Notes: generated by a model not told the origin, from the letters alone. A stretch of 55,135 bases of DNA from JAAKFL01 sp964629645 (GCA_964629645.1 CAZVSU010000004.1:1-55135); one strand, 5' to 3'; counted from the stretch's first letter, positions 34,347 through 44,081 are shown. A program made the numbers and translations.

Positions 34347-35477
34347 ATGATCACGCCAAAAAACGATGCCGAACAGCAACGAATTGCCATCGGCACGCTT
34401 AATCATAATCTCGAAGTTTTAGCGAATTTGGATATCAACGACTATCTGATGGTCGATAGAGCAACAGACCGTATTGATGTCACCCGCTGGTGGCTTAGAA
34501 GCAGTGCATTCGGTGATTTCGTACGCGCTATTGACCGAACATTTCACCAGACGGTTGAACAAGAAATCGGGTCCAAATCGCTGAGGCAGCAATATGAACG
34601 GGCCTATGACAATCTGTTTAAGCTGATGAAAAGCTACGAGACAACAGAAGCGGTTTCATTCATAAAGCGGATCCAAAGCACCTACGACAGGAACGGGACC
34701 ATTCGAGATTTTAAAAAGAAACCGACATTTGTCGCTCAATCGATGTTTTGCGGCCAGCCCAAAACAGAGGCTGAAACGGTGCGTCGTGAACTCGCCAAAA
34801 ATCGCTGGCATGTTGGCAAACTTTTGGACCAAGCACGAAAGCAGAAAGATTATCCTCAAACTTATGTCGAAATTTGCGGTAAGGCCCACAAAGTCATGAA
34901 TGAGGAGGCGCTTCCGGCTCCTGAAGAATTAGATCGCATCGTTGAAGAGATCAAAAGCTATTGCCCAACAGAAGAGGAGCTTTCACTCTCGAAGAGTCGA
35001 TTGAATCCGACCGGGCATCTCGATCAGTTGACGATGCCTAAGGTTCCTTCTACGCCAACACCTCCCCAGCCAAAAAAACGGGACATAGGCGACGAGCTCA
35101 CAAGTCAAAAGGTCCACGATCACCCCCTCAGGACAAGTCCAAGAGAAAGCGTATACGTGCCGACGTTAGGGGAGCTAGCCAACGCGAGACAGTCGTTGAA
35201 CAAAACACACAGGCTCGAAGCGCTCATCAAAAATAATGACATAAGACCTCATCTAATGACACTGGACGAACACCGGTCGCAACTGATCAGAATCTTGTTA
35301 GCGGTCAGAGAGAAGGTCGTCAATGAAGGAATCGAATTTTCCGACGACATTTCAAGCGATAGCGATTCCGATGAATGGAAAGAACCTCTTCAGCTTCCAC
35401 AGGAGGTGATCAAAACGATGGAAGCGTCATCGCCTTATCTAAAACGGAAAAATTCCATTGATCAGGCGACGTCTTGA
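34347..35477 (+). CDS. Orphan hypothetical protein, possible effector
   Basis: 376 residues, not recognised. Residues 1-215 are predicted helical and charged (for example ITPKNDAEQQRIAIGTLNHN); residues 225-290 are Pro/Thr/Ser-rich and probably disordered; the tail includes an acidic DDISSDSDSDEWKE stretch. No signal peptide or membrane segment. A strong AAGGAG precedes the ATG. Stand-alone position, disordered linker and lack of relatives fit a lineage-specific secreted protein, which is only a guess. Confidence 0.6.
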   Translation: MITPKNDAEQQRIAIGTLNHNLEVLANLDINDYLMVDRATDRIDVTRWWLRSSAFGDFVRAIDRTFHQTVEQEIGSKSLRQQYERAYDNLFKLMKSYETTEAVSFIKRIQSTYDRNGTIRDFKKKPTFVAQSMFCGQPKTEAETVRRELAKNRWHVGKLLDQARKQKDYPQTYVEICGKAHKVMNEEALPAPEELDRIVEEIKSYCPTEEELSLSKSRLNPTGHLDQLTMPKVPSTPTPPQPKKRDIGDELTSQKVHDHPLRTSPRESVYVPTLGELANARQSLNKTHRLEALIKNNDIRPHLMTLDEHRSQLIRILLAVREKVVNEGIEFSDDISSDSDSDEWKEPLQLPQEVIKTMEASSPYLKRKNSIDQATS

Positions 35478-35489
35478 AAAATGAACGTG

Positions 35490-37091
35490 TCACATCTGTT
35501 TCTTTTTTCTCGGTGCCGCCATTCCCCATAGGAGGATCATCCCGATGCCGACGACAAATCCACCAGGGTAGGTGAGCCAATATTTAGCGGGGTCTCGGTT
35601 AACAACGATTTGCACACGCTTTGCCTCATGGCCGTTATTTTCTGAGACATTTGCCAAGTAAAACCTTGTGCCGTCCCACGTTTCATGGACGCGGTTCATG
35701 CTGATGGTCACCTCCTCTCCATCGATGATTAAATCAGCTTCATATCGCATTGCCTTGGCGCTTCCCGGGTAATTGATCTGCCTTCCTTGCCTCAGCCTGA
35801 CATGGTGGGGGATCTCTTCAACCTCGGGGTGGTAGTGAATGAGGGCCTCGCCTTCTAGAATCGGCCATTTAATGCCGGCGCCATTTCGGTCGAAACCGAT
35901 AGGAATATGCTGTCCTGAAGGCTTGTGCTTCAAAACGATGAGAGGGACGTTGTCTTCGAGTTTTATTTGAGGGTCTTTCGGGATAAATTGGGGAGTTAAC
36001 GGTGTTTCCAAGTATACGGGATCAGTTGCAATCACTCTCATAAGGAGGGACTGCATGCGGTCTGCTTCTTCATCACTGACCGATTCGGGGGGCTCGGGAA
36101 GACTGTCGGCGATCTGAGAGAGCTGCCCGATAAGAGATGCCGCCGGCATTTCATTTGAAAGGATCAGGTATTTCCACGGCGCTTGGCGCTTTGTCTCCTC
36201 GTTGAGCTGGTCGAGGAGGATCATCGACCAGTAAGCGCATGTGTAGAGCTCTTGAGGCACCTTGTCCCAATCAAGCGAGCCAAAAGGAATATGGCTTTGA
36301 ACGGCATACCCCCCAAAACCCTTGTCATAAACAACCACCGACTCTAGATGCGACGGATCGAAGGTTTCTTTCGCGATCAGGCCGTAGCGATCTAAAGCGG
36401 CGAGAGTCTGCTTGCCGGAGGGCTCTCTTATGATAAGGATCTGTCTTTTTGCTCTCCCTTTGGCTTTTGTGATTTCTTTCTCTGCTGAAGAGTCGACAGC
36501 GTACAGCTCCCAAGTCTGCCCACCAATGCCGACCTCATGAGTTTGGCCGAAAGTCAAAGGGACAATTCCGCTGATCAAGGCCTTGTCTTGGTGCGTCCAG
36601 AAAGTATAGGACATTTCAGAGTGAGGAAAATAGGCAACCGTTTCAAAATCGGGATTCTTGGGGAGCCGCCCCAGCGTCATAGGCGTGCTTATCGTCTCGC
36701 CGTTTTTTTTGGTTATCGTCAACGCTTCTGTGGAGAGCTTGACAATCGAGTTGCCGCCGCTTCCTTCCAGCAGGCTTATGTTCCCTTGTGTGCCGTAATA
36801 GGCTTTCAAAGCAGTACCGGCTAAAATCATAAGCAAGCCAACATGAGCTGTTAAGAAGGGGATATGTTTTTTTTTGAAAGGCCAACGAAACAGGGCGGCA
36901 GTGACCAGGTTCACTGCCAAGAGTATCAGTAAAAAATAAAATATCGGGTTTTGATAGGTCAACCGGCCGGCATAAAGGTGCGAGTCTGTCTTCGACTCTA
37001 AAATGGTCCCGATCACGACGAAGAGGGCGATCGTGAGAATCAGCGGGATCGCCAGCGTGACGCTTCCTAAAAAACGAATTAATTTTTTCAT
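35490..37091 (-). CDS. ResB-like cytochrome c biogenesis protein
   Basis: 533 residues. Two or three membrane segments lie in residues 5-100, with the ResB-type SVTLAIPLILTIALFVVIGTI and HIPFLTAHVGLLMILAG, then a large extracytoplasmic domain and one last membrane segment near residue 510. ResB/Ccs1 works with the haem channel CcsA in system II cytochrome c maturation; no ccsA is in the window. Its ATG overlaps the stop of the lipoprotein gene upstream. Confidence 0.8.
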   Translation of the reverse strand: MKKLIRFLGSVTLAIPLILTIALFVVIGTILESKTDSHLYAGRLTYQNPIFYFLLILLAVNLVTAALFRWPFKKKHIPFLTAHVGLLMILAGTALKAYYGTQGNISLLEGSGGNSIVKLSTEALTITKKNGETISTPMTLGRLPKNPDFETVAYFPHSEMSYTFWTHQDKALISGIVPLTFGQTHEVGIGGQTWELYAVDSSAEKEITKAKGRAKRQILIIREPSGKQTLAALDRYGLIAKETFDPSHLESVVVYDKGFGGYAVQSHIPFGSLDWDKVPQELYTCAYWSMILLDQLNEETKRQAPWKYLILSNEMPAASLIGQLSQIADSLPEPPESVSDEEADRMQSLLMRVIATDPVYLETPLTPQFIPKDPQIKLEDNVPLIVLKHKPSGQHIPIGFDRNGAGIKWPILEGEALIHYHPEVEEIPHHVRLRQGRQINYPGSAKAMRYEADLIIDGEEVTISMNRVHETWDGTRFYLANVSENNGHEAKRVQIVVNRDPAKYWLTYPGGFVVGIGMILLWGMAAPRKKKQM

Positions 37092-37723
37092 GGCTCCGGT
37101 ATTTCTTGAATCAATTCAAAGCTCTCTGAGAAGGCAATCAGATCTTCGCGATATGTCATCATCGCCTGTTTCGGTCCGACGGCCTTAATTGTCACATCGC
37201 TTCCCATTTGCTCAAGGAAAGCGTCATTATACCCATGACGAAGGCCTCTCAAAGATTGGTAGTGCCGGTCGTCTAATTTGAGGGCGTAGGCGATTGTCTT
37301 TTTATTCCGACCTTCTCCCTCGAAGAATAAACCGGCAAATCCAGCAAAGGAAACAGGGCGTATGATAAAATCGTCATCGTCGTCTGTCTGCATTTGTTTT
37401 TTCCATCTTTCGACCTGGGCTCTAGGGGGAATTCTCGTTTCCATCGAGTCGGACGGAAAATTATGAATTGTAATCTGTATCTGGTCATCAATCCAAAACT
37501 CGACGATGGGGTGCCTTGTGTCGCTATTGGAGGTCAAAGGACTGGGGTCGAGACGTTTCCAACTCGGAAATGATTTTACACGGTAGAGAGGATAACGCAC
37601 CAAGGCATGTTCTCCGCCTTTGTCACGTCCCGAAATCGTTTGGCTAATACGCTTTGGATGAGCTTTTTTTTGCTCACAACCCCAGAAAGAAAGGAAAATG
37701 AGGAGAAGGGCGATGCGGTTCAT
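37088..37723 (-). CDS. Putative lipoprotein
   Basis: 211 residues with a lipoprotein signal: hydrophobic residues 4-14 and Cys16 in LSFWGCEQ. The mature part has no family I recognise; it contains repeated aromatic strands and ends SFELIQEIPEP. ATGA overlap with the resB-like gene suggests a joint function in envelope haem or cytochrome handling. Confidence 0.75.
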   Translation of the reverse strand: MNRIALLLIFLSFWGCEQKKAHPKRISQTISGRDKGGEHALVRYPLYRVKSFPSWKRLDPSPLTSNSDTRHPIVEFWIDDQIQITIHNFPSDSMETRIPPRAQVERWKKQMQTDDDDDFIIRPVSFAGFAGLFFEGEGRNKKTIAYALKLDDRHYQSLRGLRHGYNDAFLEQMGSDVTIKAVGPKQAMMTYREDLIAFSESFELIQEIPEP

Positions 37724-37819
37724 AAAGTGTTGATATTAGCATAAATTTGTTCTTTAAATATATACCCGACCTGCAGTAAAAGGGGGATAGACGATCCTTA
37801 AAAAAGGGCACTAAGTCTC

Positions 37820-40615
37820 ATGGGCCTCGACGGTTTTATACAGTCTGGTTTCGGCAATCCCGAGCTTTATGAGCAAATGTACATTCGGTACTTAGACAAT
37901 CCGGAAAGTGTTGATCCTTCCTGGCGGCTCATGTTCGACCAGTTTGAAAAAGAGCCTTCTCCGCCCACGCTGCCGAGGCCTCAGCCTATTCCGGCACGCC
38001 CTATTGAACCGAAGACGGCTATCGGATCTCCGAGAATGATCGAATCCTCTTCGGGTCAAATGCGTATCTTTCATTTGATCCAAGCCTATCGTCTTTATGG
38101 CCACTTGCTTGCTGCCACAAACCCGCTCGCCTCCTCGAAAAAAGAGCCGCCGCTCGAGCTATCGCTTAGAGAACTCGGTTTCGAGCAAAGCGAACTTTCC
38201 GACACCTTTCCCACCTGTGGTTTAACAGAGGAAAAGAGGCTGCCTCTCAAAGAGATCATCACGATCCTTCAAGATATCTACTGCGGCGCGATCGGCGTCG
38301 AGTACATGGACCTCCATTCTAAAGAGCTGGAACACTGGCTGCAGTCGAAAGTCGAGCCGAGTCGCTTTAAAATAGACCTGTCAATTAATCAGAAGCAGAT
38401 GATTCTGCAGCATTTGAACAAATCGGGCCTTTTTGAGTGGTTTCTCCAGACCAAATACGTGGGGCAAAAGCGCTTTTCTCTTGAGGGGGGGGAGACGCTC
38501 ATACCCATTTTAGCCGCATTGATTCAAACAGGAGCGCAGTTCGGGATCAAAGAATTCGTTTTGGGCATGGCGCACAGAGGGCGGCTGAATGTCCTTTGCA
38601 ATATTTTTGACAAATCCTATTCGACAATTTTTTCTGAATTCGAAGATCACATGACCCCGGAGCTTTTTGAGGGGAGCGGGGACGTTAAGTATCATAAAGG
38701 CTTCAGCTCAACAGTCAAAATCTCTGACGATCAGGAAGTTGAGCTTCTTTTAAGCCCCAATCCAAGTCATTTGGAATCTGTCTGCCCCGTTGTTGAGGGT
38801 CTTGTCAGAGGAAAACAGGCTTTGGGTCGCTCGAGCGACCATATTGTTCCTGTGCTTGTCCACGGCGATGCTGCGTTATCGGGACAGGGCGTTGTCTACG
38901 AAACCCTTCAAATGAACACTTTGAGAGGATATTCTACCGGAGGAACGGTGCACCTTGTGATCAACAATCAGATTGGATTTACGACGCTCCCCTCTGATTA
39001 CAGATCCACCCGCTACTGCACCGATATTGCAAAAGCATTCGGCGCTCCCGTCTTCCACGTCAACGCCGAAGACCCTGAAGCATGCGTCTTTGCGACAAAT
39101 TTAGCCCTTGAGATCAGGCAAAAATTTCAATGCGATGTTTTCATCGATATGGTTTGCTACCGCAAGTATGGCCATAACGAAAGTGACGAGCCGGCTTTTA
39201 CACAGCCAATCGAATATAAAGAAATACGCCAAAAAAAATCGATCCGCGAGCTCTATCGAGACAAACTTTTGCAAGAAGGGGTCGTCGAGCGCGCCATAGC
39301 TGAAGAACTCGAAGAAGAATTCAAAAAGGGGTTGCAGCAAGCCCTAAAAAAAGTCAAAGAGATTCAGCCACCCACCGAACCCACAGAAAAAAGAAGTCAA
39401 GGCGACAGCATCATTTTCGATAAGGTGAAGACAGGTGTGGATAAAAAGACGCTGGTCGAAGTGACCGAGGCCGCTTTTTCGATTCCTGAGGACTTCACGG
39501 TACATCGCAAACTTAAGCAGCTGATCGACAGTCGAAAATCGATGATTTTAGAAGGCAAAAGCATCGACTGGGGGATGGCGGAAACTCTCGCGTATGGATC
39601 TCTTTTAAAAGAGGGCCGGCATATCCGCATTTCCGGGCAGGACGCGTGCCGCGGAACTTTCAGCCACCGCCATGCCGTTTGGATGGACCAGGAAGAAGAG
39701 CGAGAATATTATCCGCTTCAATCGCTTGGAGAATTCAACATTTACAACTCCTCGCTTTCGGAAATGGGTGTGCTCGGTTTTGAATACGGATACAATCTGG
39801 CGCGTCCAAATGCCATGACAATTTGGGAAGCGCAGTTCGGCGATTTCTGCAATGGAGCGCAAGTCATTATTGATCAATATCTATCGACAGGAGAGCAGAA
39901 GTGGAACCAAAAATCGAGCCTCATCTTATTTTTGCCGCACGGATATGAAGGCCAGGGTCCTGAGCATTCCTCCGGCCGGATGGAGCGCTTTTTAACGTTG
40001 TCCGGTCAAGACAATATGGTCGTGGCTAATCCGACCCTTCCGGCCCAAATGTTTCACCTGTTGAGACGGCAGTTGAAATGGAACCTTGTCAAACCCTTGA
40101 TCGTGTTCACGCCAAAAGGACTGCTTAGGCTGCCCGCCTGCGTCAGCACAGTCGACGATTTAGAAAAGGGATCCTTTCACGAAATTCTTGACGATCCCAA
40201 AAGAGAGGCTAATGCCAAACGCCTTGTTCTTTGCAACGGACGAATATTTTACGATCTCGACGCTGAAAGAGAGAGAAAACAGGCTGACGACATCGCAATC
40301 GTCCGAATCGAACAGCTTTACCCTCTCCACACCGACCGGCTGCGCGAGGTGATCCATTCTTATAAAAAGATCGAAGAATGTCTGTGGGTTCAGGAAGAGC
40401 CCAGCAACATGGGAGCGTGGAACTACATCCGCTATCAGCTCTCCCGCCTGCTTCCGGTGGATGTTCACCTAGGATATGCAGGGAGACAGCGCTGTGCGTC
40501 GCCGGCAACAGGGTCGTTTAACCGCCACAAGCAAGAACATAAAGAGATCCTCCGGACGGTGTTTCCCGGTCCCGAAAAGCTAGATGTCGATGTGAATTTA
40601 ATGCAAAGGGTGTAA
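37820..40615 (+). CDS. sucA: 2-oxoglutarate dehydrogenase E1 component
   Basis: 931 residues. Thiamine-diphosphate-dependent decarboxylation of 2-oxoglutarate. The N-terminal SGFGNPELYEQMYIRYLDNPESVDPSW segment (written here only in part by family) is followed by MAHRGRLNVL, LSPNPSHLESV, VHGDAALSGQGVVYE, NNQIGFTT and, in the C-terminal half, GYEGQGPEHSSGRMERFL. Length is normal. First gene of a sucA-sucB-lpdA operon. The ribosome site (AAGGG) is weak and far. Confidence 0.97.
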   Translation: MGLDGFIQSGFGNPELYEQMYIRYLDNPESVDPSWRLMFDQFEKEPSPPTLPRPQPIPARPIEPKTAIGSPRMIESSSGQMRIFHLIQAYRLYGHLLAATNPLASSKKEPPLELSLRELGFEQSELSDTFPTCGLTEEKRLPLKEIITILQDIYCGAIGVEYMDLHSKELEHWLQSKVEPSRFKIDLSINQKQMILQHLNKSGLFEWFLQTKYVGQKRFSLEGGETLIPILAALIQTGAQFGIKEFVLGMAHRGRLNVLCNIFDKSYSTIFSEFEDHMTPELFEGSGDVKYHKGFSSTVKISDDQEVELLLSPNPSHLESVCPVVEGLVRGKQALGRSSDHIVPVLVHGDAALSGQGVVYETLQMNTLRGYSTGGTVHLVINNQIGFTTLPSDYRSTRYCTDIAKAFGAPVFHVNAEDPEACVFATNLALEIRQKFQCDVFIDMVCYRKYGHNESDEPAFTQPIEYKEIRQKKSIRELYRDKLLQEGVVERAIAEELEEEFKKGLQQALKKVKEIQPPTEPTEKRSQGDSIIFDKVKTGVDKKTLVEVTEAAFSIPEDFTVHRKLKQLIDSRKSMILEGKSIDWGMAETLAYGSLLKEGRHIRISGQDACRGTFSHRHAVWMDQEEEREYYPLQSLGEFNIYNSSLSEMGVLGFEYGYNLARPNAMTIWEAQFGDFCNGAQVIIDQYLSTGEQKWNQKSSLILFLPHGYEGQGPEHSSGRMERFLTLSGQDNMVVANPTLPAQMFHLLRRQLKWNLVKPLIVFTPKGLLRLPACVSTVDDLEKGSFHEILDDPKREANAKRLVLCNGRIFYDLDAERERKQADDIAIVRIEQLYPLHTDRLREVIHSYKKIEECLWVQEEPSNMGAWNYIRYQLSRLLPVDVHLGYAGRQRCASPATGSFNRHKQEHKEILRTVFPGPEKLDVDVNLMQRV

Positions 40616-40620
40616 GCAAA

Positions 40621-41766
40621 ATGAAAGAAGAAATAGTCGTGCCATCGATGGGAGAATCCATTTCGGAGGCGATGGTTGGAGAGATTCTCCAGCCTTCCGG
40701 ATCGCATGTCGAACTCGACCAGGAGATCCTCGAACTTGAAACAGACAAAGTGAACCAAGTGCTGTATGCACCGGCAGCAGGTGTTCTGTCGCTCAACGTC
40801 GAAACAGACGATACAGTGACCATCGGCCAAGTTTTGGGCCACATCGAGACTGAGGGTGAGTCCCATGTTTCTCAAGAGAAAAAGACGGATGCTCCTTCTC
40901 AAGAAGAAAAAAAAGGAAAAAAGGTTGTAACGGCAGAATCCGACGAGAGCAAAAAGGAAACGCCTGGCCCGAAGCCATCGGGGCAGACAGCGCGAAAGGG
41001 AAAAGAAGCCTTCCTCTCTGAAATTTCTGATGAAAGAACAGAAAAGAGGGCTCCGCAGGCTGAAAAAAGCAAAGAGTCGCGGAAGCGGATGACAAAAATC
41101 AGGCAGGTGATCGCTAGCCGTCTTGTCGAGGCGCAAGCCACAACAGCGATGCTGACGACATTTAATGAAGCCGACATGACAGCTGTCATGGCGCTGAGGA
41201 AGCAGTACAAGGAAACTTTTGAAAAAAAGCACGGCGTTAAACTCGGATTCATGTCCTTTTTTGTGAAGGCTGTTGTCTCCGCCTTGCAATATGTTCCCGG
41301 AGTCAATTCTTATATAGACGGCAACGAACTTGTGACGCGCCACACTTACGATATTGGAATCGCAGTCGGGACCGATCGCGGTTTGATTGTACCTGTTGTG
41401 CGCGATTGCGATCAGCTGACATTTGCCGAGATTGAGCAAGGCATTGGAGAGTATGCGACGAAAGCGAGAGAGGGAACCATTTCCGTTGACGACCTTAAAG
41501 GAGGAAGCTTCACCATCACCAATGGCGGGATTTACGGATCGTTGCTTTCGACCCCAATTCTCAACCCGCCTCAAAGCGGTATTCTCGGCATGCATAAAAT
41601 AGAAAAAAGGGCTGTCGTGAAAGACGACGAGATGGTGATTCGGCCGATGATGTATTTAGCCTTAAGCTACGATCACCGCATCGTCGACGGAAAGGAAGCG
41701 GTCTCGTTTCTTGTCCACGTCAAAGAATGTCTTGAAGACCCTATGCGATTACTCCTCGAGGTATGA
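40621..41766 (+). CDS. sucB: Dihydrolipoyl succinyltransferase (E2), short form
   Basis: 376 residues against about 405 in E. coli. Residues 1-77 are a lipoyl domain with the lipoylated lysine in ELETDKVNQ. The catalytic domain starts near residue 155 (RMTKIRQVIASRL) and ends with LSYDHRIVDGKEAV, which carries the active-site His and Asp. The linker between them is Lys/Glu/Ser-rich, and I find no peripheral subunit-binding domain (the usual SPAxRxL ... GTGxxGRxxxxDV pattern). Cotranscribed with sucA, five bases upstream. Confidence 0.94.
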   Translation: MKEEIVVPSMGESISEAMVGEILQPSGSHVELDQEILELETDKVNQVLYAPAAGVLSLNVETDDTVTIGQVLGHIETEGESHVSQEKKTDAPSQEEKKGKKVVTAESDESKKETPGPKPSGQTARKGKEAFLSEISDERTEKRAPQAEKSKESRKRMTKIRQVIASRLVEAQATTAMLTTFNEADMTAVMALRKQYKETFEKKHGVKLGFMSFFVKAVVSALQYVPGVNSYIDGNELVTRHTYDIGIAVGTDRGLIVPVVRDCDQLTFAEIEQGIGEYATKAREGTISVDDLKGGSFTITNGGIYGSLLSTPILNPPQSGILGMHKIEKRAVVKDDEMVIRPMMYLALSYDHRIVDGKEAVSFLVHVKECLEDPMRLLLEV

Positions 41767-43139
41767 TGAAAGAATATGAATTGATCGTCATCGGCTCCGG
41801 CCCTGCAGGTTATGTCGCTGCCATTAGAGCCGCGCAGCTCGGTTTAAACACGGCCATCATTGAAAAAGAGAAGACCCTTGGGGGAACATGCCTTAATGTG
41901 GGGTGCATTCCCTCAAAAGCGCTCCTCCAATCAACTGAGCTCTACGCCAAACTTCTAGAGACCGGAAGCGAACATGGCATCAAATGCGGCAAAACCTCTT
42001 TCGATTTTGATCAAATGATGAAACGAAAAGAATCTGTCGTGAAAAGTCTTGTCGATGGCGTGGCGGGTTTGATGTCGAAAAATAAAATCGATGTCCACAC
42101 CGGAGTCGCCTCGTTCGAAGATCCTCACACCCTGGTCATCGGAAATGAAAAAGTGCGAGGCCGCAACATCTTGATCGCAACAGGCTCTGAATCGATTGAT
42201 CTTCCCTTTCTCCCATTCGATGAAAAACGGGTGGTATCCTCCACGGGAGCATTGGCGCTTGAGAAACTACCTAAAAGAATGGCTGTCATCGGCGGTGGTG
42301 TCATCGGAGTCGAACTTGCCTCTGTCTTCAGCCGCATCGGATCAGACGTGACAGTCATTGAAATGCTTGATCACATATGCCCCTCAATGGATGGTGACGT
42401 CAGCAAAGCGATTCTGAAAATTTTCAAAAAGCAGGGCATCAACTTCTCTCTTTCGACAAAGGTCGAAGAGGCAGAGGTCGGAAAAAAAGAGATCGCCTTA
42501 AAGCTCGACTCGGGTGACTCCTTGTCAGTTGACGTCGTTTTGGTTTCAGTGGGGCGGCGACCCTTTACCAAAGAACTCAAATTGGATCAGGCCGGTATTG
42601 ACACGACTAAACAGGGCTTCATCCCTGTCAATGACCATTTTCAAACAAAAGTGCCCCATATCTTCGCAGTAGGAGATGTGATAGAGGGGGTCATGCTCGC
42701 TCATAAAGCCTCTGAAGAGGGCGTTGTCGCCGCTGAGATCATCGCGGGGCATACAGCTGAAATGGACTATTTGACCGTGCCAAACGTGATCTATACCCAC
42801 CCCGAAGTCGCTGCGATCGGCTTGACAGAAGAAGAGGCAAAAAGTGCCGGACTCGATGTTATGGTCGGCCGTTTCCAGTTCAAGGGAAACGGAAGAGCCC
42901 GCGCCGCCATGGAAACCGAGGGTTTTGTCAAGGTGATCGGAGAAAAGAAAGGGGGGCATCTTGTCGGGATGCACATCGTAGGGGCAAGCGCATCAGAACT
43001 CATTGCAGAGCCTATGATCGCCCTCAAGCAAAGGGCTAAAATCGCAGATCTAGCCGACTGTCCGCAAGCCCATCCCACACTTAGCGAAGCGATCAAGGAG
43101 GCCTGCCTCGACGCACTTGGGCGGGTCATCCACTCTTAG
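41766..43139 (+). CDS. lpdA: Dihydrolipoyl dehydrogenase (E3)
   Basis: About 457 residues. FAD-binding GSGPAGYVAAIRAAQLG at the start, redox-active disulfide in GGTCLNVGCIPSKALL, NAD-binding GGGVIGVELASVFSRIG, and the C-terminal HAHPTLSEAIKEA-type His-Glu motif (here AHPTLSEAIKEAC). It reoxidises E2 lipoamide. ATG 41766 has GAGG at four bases; ATG 41763 overlaps it. The same E3 may serve other 2-oxoacid dehydrogenases. Confidence 0.97.
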   Translation: MKEYELIVIGSGPAGYVAAIRAAQLGLNTAIIEKEKTLGGTCLNVGCIPSKALLQSTELYAKLLETGSEHGIKCGKTSFDFDQMMKRKESVVKSLVDGVAGLMSKNKIDVHTGVASFEDPHTLVIGNEKVRGRNILIATGSESIDLPFLPFDEKRVVSSTGALALEKLPKRMAVIGGGVIGVELASVFSRIGSDVTVIEMLDHICPSMDGDVSKAILKIFKKQGINFSLSTKVEEAEVGKKEIALKLDSGDSLSVDVVLVSVGRRPFTKELKLDQAGIDTTKQGFIPVNDHFQTKVPHIFAVGDVIEGVMLAHKASEEGVVAAEIIAGHTAEMDYLTVPNVIYTHPEVAAIGLTEEEAKSAGLDVMVGRFQFKGNGRARAAMETEGFVKVIGEKKGGHLVGMHIVGASASELIAEPMIALKQRAKIADLADCPQAHPTLSEAIKEACLDALGRVIHS

Positions 43140-43140
43140 C

Positions 43141-43701
43141 TTAATAGCCATGAGAAGAGCCGCAATGGCACGATGACTTGACGTTCGGATTCGATATTTT
43201 GAAACCGGAGCCCTGCAGACCGTCAACATAATCGATTTCAGAACCTAAGAGGCGCTCTTTCATCGTGTGTTTGAGGTGGATTTCAATCCCGTGCGAGTGA
43301 AACACAACATCATCGGGCTTGGCTTCTTCAGAATAGTCGAGGACATACTCAAAACCGTTGCATCCCGACAACTTTTCATCAAAGCGAATGCCCCAGCCCT
43401 GCTTTCCCTCTTGCTCAAGAATCGTAAGATATTTTTTTGCAGCGCGCGGCGTAATCGTAATCGAACTTCGGTCGACTTTTTCTTGGAGCAAGGCATTAAG
43501 GCGGTCGACGAGGGCGTTAATCTCTTGATCAGATTTTCCATGGCCATACATCCCTTGCTCAAGCGTTTCCCATGTTGCGGCGTGGCAGCCGATACAATGA
43601 AGGCCTGCATTTGAGATTTCCTGGGCGAGGCGCTGCGCTTTTTGGGGAAACATCGCCAAAATAGACTCTATCGTCATCTGCTTGTGAACTGTCTCAGACA
43701 T
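43141..43701 (-). CDS. DUF1858 - IscA-type iron-sulfur protein fusion
   Basis: 186 residues. Residues 8-75 match the DUF1858 (hybrid-cluster-protein-associated redox disulfide) domain with C36-I-G-C39 in LHCIGCHAATWETLEQG. Residues 80-186 are an A-type Fe-S carrier: SITITPRAAKKYL, then Cys in SGCNGFEY and C178-H-C180 in SSCHCGSSHGY. It probably delivers or repairs Fe-S clusters; the extra redox disulfide could gate cluster release. It lies one base after the ferredoxin gene, which supports that role. Confidence 0.88.
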   Translation of the reverse strand: MSETVHKQMTIESILAMFPQKAQRLAQEISNAGLHCIGCHAATWETLEQGMYGHGKSDQEINALVDRLNALLQEKVDRSSITITPRAAKKYLTILEQEGKQGWGIRFDEKLSGCNGFEYVLDYSEEAKPDDVVFHSHGIEIHLKHTMKERLLGSEIDYVDGLQGSGFKISNPNVKSSCHCGSSHGY

Positions 43702-43702
43702 A

Positions 43703-43984
43703 TTAAAACCTTACCTTTACTTCCCCTTTTTTCATGCGGCATTGGCAGGCGAGCCGTTCATCTTTTACTCCGGGTCCAAGAAAGTCTTCTTCTTCTTGAG
43801 TCTGTTCGGTTAAATTCTCTTCTCCCTCGATCACCTCAATCACGCAAGTTCCGCATACGCCTTCTGTACAAGCAAACGGGACACCCTGCTCTTCGCAAAT
43901 TTCTGCAATAGGGTCTCCCTCGTTAAGGGTAAACTCTTCGCCTGTTGTTTCAAAGATCAATTTACATTCTGGGTTTTCAGACAT
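43703..43984 (-). CDS. fdx: [2Fe-2S] ferredoxin
   Basis: 93 residues. Cluster ligands are Cys39, Cys44, Cys47 and Cys80 in CTEGVCGTC and LACQCRM, the plant/adrenodoxin-type spacing. Acidic overall. GGAG lies upstream of the ATG. It is first in a two-gene minus-strand operon with the IscA-type fusion, so it likely gives electrons for Fe-S assembly or for a monooxygenase-like partner. Confidence 0.93.
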   Translation of the reverse strand: MSENPECKLIFETTGEEFTLNEGDPIAEICEEQGVPFACTEGVCGTCVIEVIEGEENLTEQTQEEEDFLGPGVKDERLACQCRMKKGEVKVRF

Positions 43985-44081
43985 AACACACTCCGTATTA
44001 ACACATATTACTAAGATTTGACCTAAAAATCAAGAATTGGTCAGTTTCAAATCAAAACTCGTTAGTTTCAAGGAGGTGATG

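Noticed and set aside
40465..41595. 376-codon minus-strand open frame opposite sucB
   Set aside because: It runs antisense through the well-supported sucA end and sucB, has low-complexity Phe/Arg-rich translation and no ribosome site.
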